Positions 11,001 to 23,655 are shown, counted from the stretch's first letter. The stretch is 64,000 nucleotides of DNA from Allacma fusca (GCA_947179485.1 OX359246.1:41147632-41211631), one strand, 5' to 3'. Made by a program: numbers and translations. Notes: generated from the sequence alone by a model not told the origin.

Positions 11001-12016
11001 GTGCGTGTGGTGAAATTTGTATAGTGATACTTGTTAGTTTGTAAGTAATAGCTTATAGTTTAGAGTACGCACAAGCATGGTACTATTAACGCGTTTAAAG
11101 AGATTTACCTAATGTTTTCCCGCAAAATTAATTTCATTTTATAAATTATTTTACCTTAATTATTATGTTTGACTTTTATAGTCCATACACATAGGACCAT
11201 GTAATGCATTATTGCCGTAATACTGTATCAATTTATCCTTGTGACCTTATAATTAAAAAGCCATATGATGTGACATGTGACTGACTATCTATGAATCCTT
11301 TAGACAATCAATTAGCAGATGCTCTTAGTCGGTATCCTAATGAAGAAATCGTAACCGCGGAGAATATAAGATCTTTTAACATGAAAACCAGTCCCGATCC
11401 TAACCCAGTAAACCACAGTACAGGCCTCGACCTGGGTGTGTCCGCTGGCGCGATAATGGTCCAACTTAGGTTAAAAATGCTGGCCGCATTGTGTACTTCC
11501 TAAGGCATAATAATGGTAGAGATTAAGCAACCCACTGGTATAATGAAGGATCAGCGCAGTTTTATTTCGGCAGTAGATATCCAACCAGAATTCAGCCATA
11601 CGGATGCTTTGTAATTTCGCTACCCTTTCGTGATGTCATGCGCTTTTGAATAACTTGACCAACGGATATATATTAAAAATGTTTAAAATATTTCCAAACG
11701 TAGATTCTATTTCACCCGCATGTGGGCTTTGTTACATCAAATGTCAATCGAATACATACAAATTGCATACTCTCTGTTGAATACGGGAAAAACATACATA
11801 TGTGCTTCAAATTGGTCAAATCAATGTTAACTTCGGCAAGTTCACAAACGAATATACATAAACGCTTGCTATCTACAGGACAGTATTTTTAAAATTACAA
11901 TCTTAAAATCTATTGTTATAACACAACAATCACTAACTTTCACAGACATCAAAACATTGTTCCATGCATATTTTCACTCATTGATTTGGAGACAAAACCA
12001 CGATTAGGGACCTTAA
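11001..12016. other. spacer between duplicates, mostly non-coding
   Basis: AT-rich DNA outside the duplicated block. Apart from the retroelement scrap at 11291-11503, nothing codes recognisably. The 3' end of the reverse-transcriptase element probably lies here, but I cannot place it and see no clear A-tail. Confidence 0.4.
11291..11503 (+). pseudogene. retroelement RNase H fragment (LTR-type pol scrap)
   Basis: A 70-residue open frame begins with NPLDNQLADALSRYPNEE. The pattern N-x-x-A-D-A-L-S-R-x-P is the typical C-terminal end of the RNase H domain in Ty3/gypsy-type pol proteins. Nothing else of a pol gene is visible around it, so it is a short relic. The rest of the frame is not recognisable, and its ATG is unlikely to be a start codon. 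Confidence 0.45.
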
Positions 12017-13946
12017 TTAACATAGTAACAGCGCTAGCTTCCATTTACATTTCCGTTTTATTATGTCATCTATAAGCATAGCTTTAAAGATTACTGTGGA
12101 CGTATAGGATTTTATGTCATTGCTTGTGCAATTCCAGATGCTAATTGCTCTGGCTTGGAAAGATTTAGAGGAAAAATGGTCATTTTGGGGGACTGGAAGG
12201 TTTAATTGGAACCTTGGACTCTTCCAGCTGTTCATTTGACCAAGAGTAGAAGCAATTCCGAGTGGGAGTTTATTAGAGCAATGCAATATGAATTTCGTTA
12301 TAATAGCTGTACAATATTGGATTCTTTCAGAAACTGTAAGAATTCCAAGTGTGTTGTATAGCTGTAGGACCGGAATCGTTTTCTTTTTTGTTTTGTTTAG
12401 CAGCAGGAATTTATTTTCAAATTTCAAGAGACTGTAGCCTTTAATATACCAGCATTTTAAGAAGTTGTCAACTACATGCTCAATTTTAGCAAGATTAGTA
12501 GCATGCGTTCCCCCAGATGGGTAAAGCATATTCTAAATGTGAGTAAACAAGAGATGAGAAAAACGTTTTTATGGTTCTCTTAGTGATTAGGCGTTTATGC
12601 CTGATTAGCATTGAGCATTTGAAAGACATTTTGTGACATACATAGTTAACGTGGAGATAGAAGTCAAGTTTTGGATCAAGTAGTATTCCAAGGTATTTAA
12701 ATTGATCAACTCTTTGGATAGTGACATTATTATAGGATATTGAGTTAAAGCTTACATGCTTACGAGAGTAGGGTTTTGAGAAGACCATAAAGAATGTCTT
12801 TGAGCTATTAATGTCCATGCTATTATTAGAGCACCAGAATAGAAAGTTCTGTAGGGATTTTGTCAATTTTGTACGTAAGTCTTCAGGAGTCAATCCATCA
12901 ACAACATCACCTACGTCGTCTGCGTACTCAGTGTCTTGCTGTAATATATCCCCGATGTCATCAAAAAACAGGATAAAGAGTAATGGGTCCAGAACTTTTC
13001 CTTGAGGTATTCCAGCGTGCAATGGAAATGGTTCAGAAAGATTCCCATGTAGTTTTATTCGAAAGGTTCTATTAGTGAGATAACTGGATAGAATTCTAAG
13101 GAGATAGCCTGGGACGTTAAATCTTGTTCTTAATTTATTAAGTAAAGCAGGGTAGGAGACAGAGTCGAAAGCTTTGCGGAGGTCGTAAAATATTACAGCA
13201 ACATATTTCCCGTCCCCAAGATTCTTGTAAATTTGATTAGTAAGATTAATTAAAGCAAGTAACGTAGAGCGATTTTTCCGAAATCCAAATTGTTTTTCAG
13301 ATATTAGGTTGTTATCATTCAAGTAGGAGAGAAGTCTGGACGCAATTAAGCTTTCGAAAATCTTAGATATAAAGGGGAGGATGGAGATTGGTCTGTAAGA
13401 AGAAGGGCATTTTTTGTTCATATTAGGTTTCAATATTGGAGTAACAATGGCCTGTTTCCATTGTTTAGGGAATTCTCCAGTGTTTAAGGCATAGTTGAAA
13501 ATATCACATAGGATCGGAGAGAGTTCCTTATTGCATAATTTAATTATTTTGGCAGGTGTACGATTAAACCCAGTTACTGAACTTCCTTTGACTGTCTGTA
13601 CTAGCTTTTGAACCTCATCATTTGATATTTGATTGAATATTAAAGAATTAGCTGGAGTAATTTCACGCGTAAATTCGGTAATTTGCGAGGATGGATCAAT
13701 TTGGGTAACAGTGAAAACATTTGCTAACGATTCGTGGATTTTAGTTGGGTCAGTGATTGATATCTTATCAACAGTTAGTTCCGTGATTAAAGTTGACTGT
13801 GGAGAGCTATTAAGGAAAGATTTAAAAATATTCCAGGTTTGTTTGGCTGACTTAGATTTTTCTAATTCTGTCGAATAAAATAAGGACTTAGTCCGGTGAA
13901 TAGTGTTGGTTACAGAATTTCGGAACTTCTTATAATCCTGCCAAGC
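12017..13946 (-). pseudogene. 5'-truncated non-LTR retrotransposon reverse transcriptase
   Basis: The frame runs open on the minus strand from 13946 (just after a TAG at 13947-13949) to a stop near 12495, then continues in the next frame to 12017. Reverse-transcriptase landmarks appear in order: SSYRPISILP, FGFRKNRST, the catalytic aspartate region FYDLRKAFD, GIPQGKVLDPLLF, the catalytic YADD, and FKYLGILLD. The frame change falls at a run of five C (12510-12514), consistent with a one-base insertion. The second part has the usual C-terminal helix region and a WN motif. No endonuclease domain is found upstream, so the copy is 5'-truncated, as is usual for LINEs. The clade is probably CR1/L2/jockey-like but is unresolved. 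It is a dead copy, unrelated to the receptor genes around it. Confidence 0.85.
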
Positions 13947-14375
13947 CTAGGGGCTTTTATTAATTTGCAAACGTTTTTGTCATCGATGCCGGTTGGTCAG
14001 TGGCACATAGTTTATTTGGCAAATAGCCAATTTGAAGGAACATCTACGCTGCGGTCCTTTGGAAAGTAAACATTGCAGTAAAATGTCTTCATGAAAGAAA
14101 TTATTGTGATAAGCAACACAGAAAAACGATACTCCATCAAAGTAAGCCAGCAAGTCCTTAAATTAATTGTAAGGATGGCGGTTGATTAATGTTAGTGTGT
14201 GCGCTCCTTAATGTTAGTTCCTTTCTACACTAGACACTGGATGAACGTTTCACGAAATTGTGATAAGCGTAAAGCCTGCCAGGGTGGAACCATGCTAGTA
14301 TGCAGCAGTTGCCATTTCATCGCCGTAGCCATAACTTGGCCCATACCGGGCCCAATATATGTGGTTTACTGGGAA
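13947..14375. other. spacer before duplicate B
   Basis: No gene recognised. A minus-strand open stretch ends at a TGA near 13985 and shows no endonuclease motif, so it is not counted as part of the retroelement. Confidence 0.4.
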
Positions 14376-15330
14376 GGTTACGCCGTGGCGAATTCTGTGC
14401 ATGCGTTAGAAATAGGAGGCAATGTTGGGAGAAAAGTCTAAGAACAGAAATTAAGGGAAAGTCGAAGATTTATTTTTGATCATGCTATTTTTGGTTATTT
14501 TAAAAACATTTGAAAACATCAAAATTGTAAAGAATTTCGTGGGGATTTATTACGACGTTATTTTATTTTAGAATATTATACAAATTGGCCCCCAAAACCA
14601 AAAATGTGACGCAGGGATACGAAATCTTAAAGTTGTCTTCAGGAGCAGTGAGTTTAATTTTTATTAAAACTTTGTATTCATAGCCATTCTTAATAAATTC
14701 ATACTATAGCACGTGATTCGTAAATACGTATTTAATGCCGTTGTACATAGTTACACACATGACAATTAGTCTATATGGTTTTAATGAACATTAAGTATAG
14801 TGAAGGTACTAAAATTTAATGTTGTTTTGTAGCTATTCATAGCCCGAGACCGAGTTCACGAGACATTTGACTATCATATTTTATGCATGTGTAAACTTTA
14901 CCTAAACTTGAATTGTTCTTAGTCACACACTTACTATTACAACAGATATTACTACAGACATTAATTACTACAGATAATTGCAGATCCTACGTAATCGTTT
15001 TGGATTGTTTCCCAACTCATGAAAGCACAAAAATTGAAACACGACAATGTATACTCTGTTTCAGAAGCTCCTAACAAATGTTTATACAAAACTGGTACAA
15101 TTTTTAGTAGTAATTTTTCCAATTCCATAAACATTCGCTACTAAATTACTATCAGGTGTTTGCCTGGCTTTCGCAAATCGACTTCAATTAAATCGACACG
15201 GAAGATATATGGGGAATAACAACAGTTCAAAAACATTTTACTAGAAATAATTCTGTAAAATGTAAACTGAGTCGTAATAAAACGATTCTTAGGGCATTGG
15301 AAGCAATACCTGTATTATGGATTACTATTA

Positions 15331-16781
15331 GGGGTTGTACATACAAAACGTTTCATTGCTTACCATTTTTGCACCCTACCCCTCCTATCGTCATTACACC
15401 GTCACTGAATCTTGACCCACTCTCCACCATGAACGTCATCATATCCTAATAACATTAATAATTGGATATATAGTTTTTGAATGCTTAACGTTTATTCATC
15501 CGAAGAAAGTGCACATGAAATACCATTTTGTACTCGAGTATCTGCAGATATTGTTATTTTGAGAATCTATATATTTTGATGAGTTTTCATAATTATTTAA
15601 TATCATAAGTTCGAAAGTCAATAATGCCCATATGTCGGAATCGTCTGTCGGTTTTTTCCAGCGTTCCTGATTATAGTACCCTGTTACACACGCACTTACT
15701 ATTTTTATGGTTGTCTACGCAACATGTTATAGAAATTCATAGTCAATAAAAATGTAACAATTGGCAAAATTTTCTTTTTCAAAAATATCTGTGAAGTAAT
15801 TCTTTCAACAAGTAAACAAACAAACTACAAACATTGTTTATGTGGATATCACAAAACATGCCCGTCAGCCTGTACAAGGGGCAATATTAAATAATGAATT
15901 CCATGATTTTCCATAAAAAATAATGCAAGGTCGCAGGTTTGGGGGGGGGGAGTGAGGTTTTGAAAGTCTCACTTTCGCTACTCAAACTGAATTTTCTAAA
16001 CTTTGCTTTGAATTTACTACGCTCACAAATTGGAGCGTTGAGACTTGTTTGAAAGCTCGCTAATCTGACAAATAAGCTTCAAAAGATTATTAAGGAAACA
16101 TGAAAGTATTATTCAAAGTTGTTCAAAGGTTTTCCTCAAATAATTTTTAATGTTATCCACTTCGTCGACTGCCATAATAATGCTGTAATGAGATTTTTAG
16201 GGTTAGTGAGATAAAAAAAGGTTTTTGAGCAATTTAAAAACAAGTTCGTTGCGAAACAAGGAGTTCAATAATTTTACCATTTTATTGCCTATAGGTAGTA
16301 ATGATTTGTGTTACTCTGAACAAGTTTACTGTCTTCGTTATTTTTAGAGAGGCAAATTGCATTACATACATTTTTCATTAAGAGCAAAATGTTATATGTA
16401 ATTACATGTATTTTGTATACACGATTAAGTGCCGGTCCGAAAGCGAGCCACAAAATGCTTATTGAAAGTAAAATAAATATTAAATAAGTACATGCGCATT
16501 GTGTATACCAGCTGGCTTGAGCAAATAATCCAGTTTGTTTTTAAGAATCATTTGCTGTAAAGTTTCGATGTAGTTATTGTTAGTTCACTTAAACTTGTTG
16601 AAACAGTATCTAAAAACTTGTTTGTCCAATTTCCCATTTTCCGAACGCGTCTAATTATTTTTGTTACAAATCAATGAAACGTCGTCAGTGACATTAGGCC
16701 TTCTCCCTACAGTATACACCAAATCATCAGCCTGAAAACCCCCTCCCCCTAGAAATTGAAACGTTATTTATGTACAACCCC
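15331..16781. mobile_element. non-autonomous TTA-target DNA transposon (1451 bp) in copy B
   Basis: Inverted ends GGGGTTGTACAT are identical on both sides, and similarity extends to ACGTTTCA with a few mismatches (about 25 bases). The flanking TTA is duplicated (15328-15330 and 16782-16784). Copy A has a single TTA at the matching site (8402-8404) and no insertion. A 3-bp TTA duplication with G-rich ends fits PIF/Harbinger. No coding frame is visible, and a run of ten G occurs near 15941-15950. A related partial copy in reverse orientation lies at 62388. Superfamily is inference. Confidence 0.85.
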
Positions 16782-17057
16782 TTAGAATTTATACAACAGA
16801 TTCATATTGTACACAATTGTTGGTATCTGTATTTCATCTGATGATGCGCGGTTCAATTGGAAACAATGAAACTAAGAAAATGTATGGGGCATTGGTAGTT
16901 CCCAATTGAATAACAAAATACAAAATAATTAAAATTGAATCGCATTCCAAGATTATTTATTTATAAATAAATGGGGCAATGAACATGCTTGGAGATGGAA
17001 TCAGCTACCTGTAATAAAAGTCTTTGTAGGGTTTCATGAATCATTTGATTGACACCA

Positions 17058-17086
17058 TATAAAGAAAACCTGTTTTCAACTCAGTT
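17058..17086 (+). promoter_or_regulatory. TATA box and initiator of receptor copy B
   Basis: TATAAAG starts at 17058 and TCAGTT at 17081-17086, a spacing of about 25 bases. The initiator-proximal block is conserved in copy A, where the TATA carries one change. The ATG is 113 bases further on, at 17196. Confidence 0.55.
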
Positions 17087-17195
17087 CAACCAGTATTTTC
17101 AACAAAGGCATTATTTTAATATAAACTAACAGAAATAGTTCTCATCCAGGACCTGACCTGCCGAACAGCTAGTGCAAATAGTCCTCTCGTCCGTC

Positions 17196-18969
17196 ATGTC
17201 TTTGGATAAAGTATTTGAAACTTACGGGAAAATAGTGAATGCAGGGTTCAAATTTGGGTTTACATGTTATTACTGGGACAAAGCTGAAAAGCAGTTGTGC
17301 TATAGTCATTCTAGCATCCGGAGGGTTATATTTAAAATGTATATGAAGATCTTAGTGACCTACAAGATTTTTCTTGTTCTAAGAAGTATACAAACTCTAG
17401 GTTGGGAAGAGAACGATGCTTACACGAAAGTCACGGTCATTTATTTTGTGGGGGGATTCATGGCCTACGCAGTCAATGAAATAGTCATACTCAATAGCGT
17501 TGGGATTTTTGAGCGTCTCGTTAACAATTTAGTGGGTGTGGGGTACCAGTTTTTTCGTAAGTACCAGCATCTTTTGCATATTTTCTAGTCTTTCTGGTGC
17601 CCTATAGCTAATATGTCACATTATATGCACTTGAAATTTTAATAAAATTGTAAAATCTGAACTCCAGAGAATATTCTTACTTTTTCCTTTCTGCATCAAA
17701 TTTTCGTTGTCTCTGTTTAGTCTTAATACAAACGATCTATAGACACGACTCGAAATGGGGTGTACTATTATCATTTTGACATTTTCGGCATTTTTGGCTG
17801 GGATGGGATAAAATCCAGAGAGTTATCATTTCTGCAACAATGTATATTCAATAGGCTGTAATTAAAATTAAAATGTCTTTACTCCATTTTATTTTTATAA
17901 GGAGAAGTACCATCAGCAAAAGTACGAAAGCTCAAGAACTTCCTCTGGCTAATGAGACTATGGACGTTTGTTTGTGTCTTCATTGGGATTACTAGTCTGA
18001 GGAAAGTATTTAAAAATCCGGCATTGCCCCCTCTGATGACGTCCTTGTTTCCGCACCCGGCGGGCTTACCCTTTAAAACAAAACTCCTTATAGCGTGCTA
18101 CCATTTTTGTATTTTAGGATGTCATTTTTACATGCTCATCTTAAATGGAATAACTGTCGTCCTCTTTGCTTTCATTAGCATTAACATAACCATGGGTGTA
18201 AGGTAATTGGGGAATTTTTGAAAATAAATTGTACATTATGTGACTATATGAATTTTGGAACATAAATACAATTTTAGGAAGAACACGGTGCGACGAAACG
18301 ATTTGTCTGCTCAGCCACCATGACCTCTGTAATCTGAATTGTTTACCTAGAGGGAAACATATTCCGAAAAACAAAATATTTGGAGCATCATGTCAGCAAT
18401 CTTTTTTGCCTTTTTCTCTTATAAGGGCTATAGGGTCGGCCAATCGTTTCTTGATATGTAATGTTAGACAAGTATTGTTTATGTTCTGTTTTATATTGAA
18501 ATACAGATATAACCCACGCACGGGTCATTCTCAAGCCAAGGAGCACAATTTGTTTTTCAAATACCACAGATTTCTGTCAGTGCTTCAGCAGCACTTCAAC
18601 GCTGTTTTTGGGAAATGGACGCTTGGGAACATTGTGGCTACATCTGGCGGGATATGCGTTAATACGTTTCTCTGCGTTTCCCATCTGCACTCCCCACTTC
18701 GATCATTCATTGTAGCTGCGATGGGGTGCTTCGTGTTACTAAATATGTACAACAGTCTGGGACAGTTGTACGAGCAATCAAAAGAGACATTATTTTCCTG
18801 GAGGATCGGTACTCGATTCAGTGAGTTCCAGAAGTTCCATAGAGCCTGCAGGCCACTCAAGGTGTCCGTCGGTAGTTTCTTTTTTGCGGATAAGTCACTG
18901 TTGCTAACGATATTGGCTATAATTTTGGGGAATTCGGCAAACATGATACTTACATTTGAGTATGAATAG
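17196..18969 (+). CDS. gustatory-receptor-like seven-helix membrane protein, copy B
   Basis: Exons 17196-17556, 17902-18202 and 18507-18969 (intron phases 1 and 2) encode 374 residues, within the usual size of insect-type Or/Gr chemoreceptors. Hydrophobic segments lie near residues 46-65, 78-99, 134-151, 181-217 (one long or two short), 261-281, 287-304 and 349-370. The loop before the fifth helix contains KYHRFLSVLQQHFNAVFG, resembling the Y-x-x-L...N-x-x-F-G helix of arthropod gustatory receptors. The last helix follows RPLKVSVGSFFFADKSL, matching the G-x-F...D-x-x-L pattern before their seventh helix. The diagnostic TYhhhhhQF ending is replaced by NSANMILTFEYE, so the protein is divergent and the call is family-level inference. 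Such proteins are ligand-gated channels in sensory membranes. The third-exon acceptor (ATACAG, 18501-18506) was chosen because it gives the same exon start as the third paralogue. Confidence 0.65.
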
Positions 18970-19381
18970 TTCATGCATTTTAAAGGGAACGGAAAGGGCA
19001 ATATGTAAAATATTTACGAAGACCATATTTAATTATTTGCTGTTAAGTTTTGGATTGCGGTAGTACTTGTAAAGTTTTTCTTGTACATACGTAATTATAT
19101 ATAAACATGTTTATTTGTTTTGGTCTTACGATTATGTAATTGTCGGAGCATTAAATTGTTTTCTTATTGCGCCCTAATTTCAGTGTCACTGTCAGAAATG
19201 ACTATGTACTAAGATATACTAAATCAGAATTGCTTGGAACAAGTTTTTCCCGGATTCCAATAATTGTCATACTGTTATTTCAGTTAATTAAAAATTTACA
19301 GCTGATCTATTAATTGAGACGCTTTTGTAGTTCAGAGTTCTGTTTTACAGCTAAATTATTTTGGTTGCTTTCAAAGTTATC

Positions 19382-19387
19382 AATAAA
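19382..19387 (+). terminator. poly(A) signal AATAAA, copy B
   Basis: Located about 413 bases after the stop, at the position corresponding to 10982-10987 in copy A. Confidence 0.5.
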
Positions 19388-19400
19388 GGAATGATTGTGA

Positions 19401-22069
19401 GTAACAGCAAAAAAAAATGTGTTTACAAGTGAATGTGTGTGTGGATGCATGAAATCAGGACGTGGTGATTTTGTAGCTAACAGTAAAAAATACATAATAC
19501 CAGAAAGGCATTTATCTGCCAGACTAACCCATGGAAATGTTAAGATATTCCATTACCCCTTTCCCCCGTTCCAAGTAAATTTTCTTCAAGATTTTCAAAA
19601 TTAAGATAAACCTAAAAACCTAACCACTCACAATTACAGCAGTCAAGGAAGTGTAGCTCAGTTAGGATTATTTTGGAAAAACAAGTGAATGAAGAACAGA
19701 CCTGGTAAATCACCTCTTAGCTTAAATACTAGACTTTTGAAATCTTAACGGCTATTACTTAAGTTAAAAATTGCAAACTTTAAAAAGTTTACCTTTTCCA
19801 AAATAACCCACTTCCGCTGCAACGAGTGTTTCCGTATTCGTATGATGAAATAATTTTGTTTAAAATTTATCAAACGATTTGCTAAAACTTGTATGCATAT
19901 TTTTCTTTATCCTTCCTTGTACTGATATGGACTGAGGGGATAGAGGTATAATGCTTTTCTGTTCTTCCTGTTATAATTATAGGCGATGAATTACTATCAC
20001 GCTTTAACCTCGAGGAAGAATTAACCGATTGTTTTCAGATATCAGTCCCGACAAGCCAGATGTCAGCACTTGTAAACAGCTGACAATAACTATTTTTGTA
20101 TTCAAGGTAATTACTACGTGTAGACAAAAGCACTTTTTACCAGAGCAACTAATCTTGAGCAATTCGAGTTGTTCACTGTCAAATGTAATTACATTTGGGA
20201 TAGTTTGGGAAAGCTTATATAACCTTAATATCTTATTCATATGGAGAGTATAGGGCCAAAACGGCCAAGTTCCATTTTGCTTAAATTCGTTTTATTTCGT
20301 AATGAAACAATTAGTTGCAATTAATTCAAAGCAGACTATTTATAAACCCACACTCCTTAATCTTTAAATTGTATTTAAATTAAATTATTATTGTTTTATA
20401 GCAGTACAATAAAACATATATGACTCAAAAAGCACACCCGGAGTTATAAGTAATTATACATTATTATCATATATACTATAATGATGTGACTACAACCAAA
20501 TCAAATCATTTCATTTATTCACATTTTGGTTCAAAATGGACAAAGTCCAATTCATGCTGTGAGGCTTATATTTTCTTCCTAAATTATACTTACAATTATA
20601 CAATGGTTATTATTAAATGTAAAAATAAAGAGAGAGAAATAACTACTGATTTCTTTATTGAGAGGTTCGAACCTCCATTCCCAACTTCTTAACATGGTCT
20701 TTAGGGAAGCTTACTTAGAGGTAATTCACCTCAATAATTCTAAAAACAACATTACTAATTACAATGCTAGGTTGTACACTCTACAGGTGAGTGTGCAATC
20801 ACCGGTACTCTCTTTACAATAATAATCATGTGTAATTATACAAATATGTACAACAGTAGTTACCTTTGTGAGGAACATATCCTCTCAATTCCAAAATGAG
20901 CTTTTTAGTACCGTTGAACCGTTGAAACATTGGGCATTTTTGCCAACAATAGCATAAACCTAAATATTTGTTACTCTTCCATCCAAAATAATTAGTGGCT
21001 TGGCATTCTCAACCGGAAGGAACTGAGAATTTGCATGTGTTCATTGACAGGACCAAATTAGGTCATTTTGGTTGTAGGCTCTTCACGTGAATTTATACCC
21101 TATATCTACAATTGTATAATTATATACATATCTACTCATACGCATGGCTGAAATCCTCCCTGCAGTCCATAAAAAGTTCTTGCAGCGTCCAACAAGTCTT
21201 ATAAGTTTGATAGAAGTGTACGGGTCCTTACTCATTACTGTCCCTCTTAATCTAAAAATATTACATTTTGAAAGCATCAGTTTTTTAATTTTTTAACAGA
21301 TAAAGCATTGTCACATATGATAAACTTGAACTCGAATTGAAGCATTGGTCTCTCTCGGGCAGTTTTGTCAGTCAATGTACATACAAAGGCCGTGCATGTA
21401 ACAAAGTACATACTCTGTTCTCCACGTTTTGGGAACTCACATGAGTATTTACGATAGGCTTCAAGATTTTTGTTTTCCAATAGAATAATTTAGATTCCTA
21501 TGGAGCTTTTAGCTGGGAATCATAAATAAACTTATATTAAGTCTATATTATTTCCTCCTCAGCAGACATGACAGTTCTGATGTTAAGGTCGGGAGCATTG
21601 AAATTTGTACACCGATAAAGAAACTGGAAATCGTTGGCTAAATTCTAAAAAGTACCATTTTTATTTCAGAACCTATGCTTTTTAAACGGGTTCGCAAATG
21701 AAAATGGCACTTTTTAGAACCCAATTACATTCTGCCAATCACTTTCAGTTCATAAATTAAATTAAAATGGCAGGTAATTTACGGGATACAAAATTAATTC
21801 CGATAGATCGCTGTCGAAAACCAAAACAATTAAAATCAATAAATTTTCATTATATATTACACAAATATTTGTATTCTCCTTCCCACGTACTTCAAGGTAC
21901 TAATGCCAGTCGGGGTAACTCTTATATTGTACCTTATGTTGTATGTATTTATAAGAATTCATACTTTCTGCTTCCATTTGTTGATGTTATTTTGTATGTA
22001 CCTTTATAGAGAAATGTAATCCTAGTCGGGTCTCAATTCCCCCTGAATCAGAACTCTATATCAAAAATA
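19401..22069. other. intergenic between receptor copies B and C
   Basis: AT-rich. Several short open frames have no recognisable content. A tRNA-like A box near 19652 and a GGTTCGAACC palindrome near 20665 occur far apart and do not form a tRNA. No gene is supported. Confidence 0.5.
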
Positions 22070-23505
22070 ATGTACATATTTTCAGAATCTACAAATATTG
22101 TCCAGGATGCGGAGAATCTCGTCAAAATTTTGAAAACCTACGGTCGTATTATAAACCTGGGCTCCTATTTTGGCATTGTCCCATACAAATGGGAAAATAG
22201 CAAATTAATATTTCTCAATTCCAAGCCCAGATTATGGATCTACTGGGGATATTTATCCCTAATATTCTCCTACGAGCTTTTCTTGATTCCCCGAAGCATT
22301 CACACTCTAGTTATGAAGGATGTGAATCTATTTACCAAAATCACTCTCCTCTATTTCGTTTTTGGCTACCTGAGCTACAATGTAAATGAGATGTTGATCG
22401 TCTCAAACTACGGGGCCCACGAGATGATTGTAAATAACATGGTTGGGCTTGCAGGGAAATTTTACAGTAAGTTCTTCCGAAAATAAATCACTATCATTTA
22501 CAGAAATTGGTAAATCCTCCCATGTGGATATTTCCAGTAGCAACACGTCGCACCTTTTTTGAGGGCCACATTTTTTATTAATATTTTTGTCTTTGACAAA
22601 ATTGTTTGTGTTTCTAACAGAAGAGAACCCGGGAGGAGTTTGTGGGAAGGGTAACATCAAGCAGTTCATGTGGCTAATTCGGCTCTGGTTTTTTGTGGGC
22701 CTTTTCATTCCCGTCACGAATGTCTTGAGTGTATTTCGAAACCCAGAACTCCCAGCCCTCCTCACGTCCTTCTTCCCTGAGCCTGGATTGGTCCCCCTGA
22801 AATGGAAGCTCCTCATCGCAGCCTATCATCTCTGCATTCTCGGAGTCCATTTGTACATGGTGATCTTTAACGGGGTGACTGTGATTCTGTTTGTCTTTGT
22901 GTTCGTCAACATTATCAAGGACATGAGGTACATATATACAAATATACTTTACTTTTTGAAACCACACATTTCTTCTAACAATTTCCCGACGAAGAGCCTT
23001 TGCTGAATTTTAAATGATTAATTCTCCCATATTTTGACTCCTATGACATTCCTCTAGAATTAATAATTTACAAATAGACCACTGGATGACGTTCCAAATC
23101 AAGCGTTACTACTCTGTCCTGTCCGTCCTCCAGAACTACACCAATGCTGTCTTCGGGATTTGGACAATTCAAACAGCTATAACAACGGTCGTCGGAGTTA
23201 TCATCAACGCTTTCCTCGCAATCATCTTCTTCAAATCCCGGTCCTACGTCATCGCCACAATCGGCTGCATCGTTATCCTCATGCTCTTCAAGAACCTCGG
23301 TCAGCTTTTCGAAGAGTCTCGAGAAACGTTCCTCTCCTGGAAGAAAATAACTCAGCCGGAATTCCGAAAGTTCCATCGCTCTTGTAGACCATTGCGAGTG
23401 TCCGTGGGAAGTTTCTATTTCGCTGACAAGTCCCTCATGCTAACCTTACTCACTATCATTGTCACTCACTCCGCCAACCTCATCCTCACGTTCACATATG
23501 ACTGA
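22070..23505 (+). CDS. gustatory-receptor-like seven-helix membrane protein, copy C
   Basis: Exons 22070-22466, 22621-22927 and 23058-23505 encode 383 residues with the same intron phases as copy B. Shared landmarks include FY before the first splice site, MWLIRLWFFVGLF, NPELPALLTSFFPEP, LLIAAYHLCILGVHLYM, SVLQNYTNAVFGIW, FHRSCRPLRVSVGSFYFADK and the ending SANLILTFTYD. It is clearly an older paralogue of A and B, with higher GC in the last two exons. The N-terminus is uncertain: the only in-frame ATG (22070) lies just before a possible acceptor (TTTTCAG ending near 22085), so an upstream first exon is possible. As in copies A and B, the receptor family is inferred from helix number, the pre-helix-5 loop and the last helix. 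Confidence 0.65.
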
Positions 23506-23649
23506 AGGATATCGGCGGAACAGGAAGGTAGCCAGCCCTATCTATGCAAGTCCGTATACATAATGGACCGTTAGATATTTGTTGTTGACGTAAACATCAT
23601 AATTTCACTAGCAGTCGTGTATATACAGTAAATGCGAGAAACCGTGACA

Positions 23650-23655
23650 AATAAA
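23650..23655 (+). terminator. poly(A) signal AATAAA, copy C
   Basis: AATAAA about 145 bases after the stop codon at 23505, in the same orientation. Confidence 0.5.

Larger units (their letters stand above)
14376..19400 (+). repeat. segmental tandem duplication, copy B
   Basis: Direct repeat of 6363-11000. About 3.57 kb remains after removing the 1451-bp insertion and its 3-bp duplicate. Upstream flank, promoter, exons, introns and poly(A) region can all be followed. It lacks the hAT-like element of copy A and preserves that element's uninterrupted target (15009-15016). Confidence 0.85.

Noticed and set aside
13633..13878. 81-codon plus-strand frame
   Set aside because: Antisense to the N-terminal part of the reverse-transcriptase relic.
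19645..19720. tRNA-like TAGCTCAGTTAGG
   Set aside because: Looks like an A box, but no B box or cloverleaf follows.
20650..20690. GGTTCGAACC resembling a tRNA T-loop
   Set aside because: Short palindrome without the rest of a tRNA on either strand.
23068..23376. Acidic 102-codon minus-strand frame
   Set aside because: Antisense to the third exon of receptor copy C.
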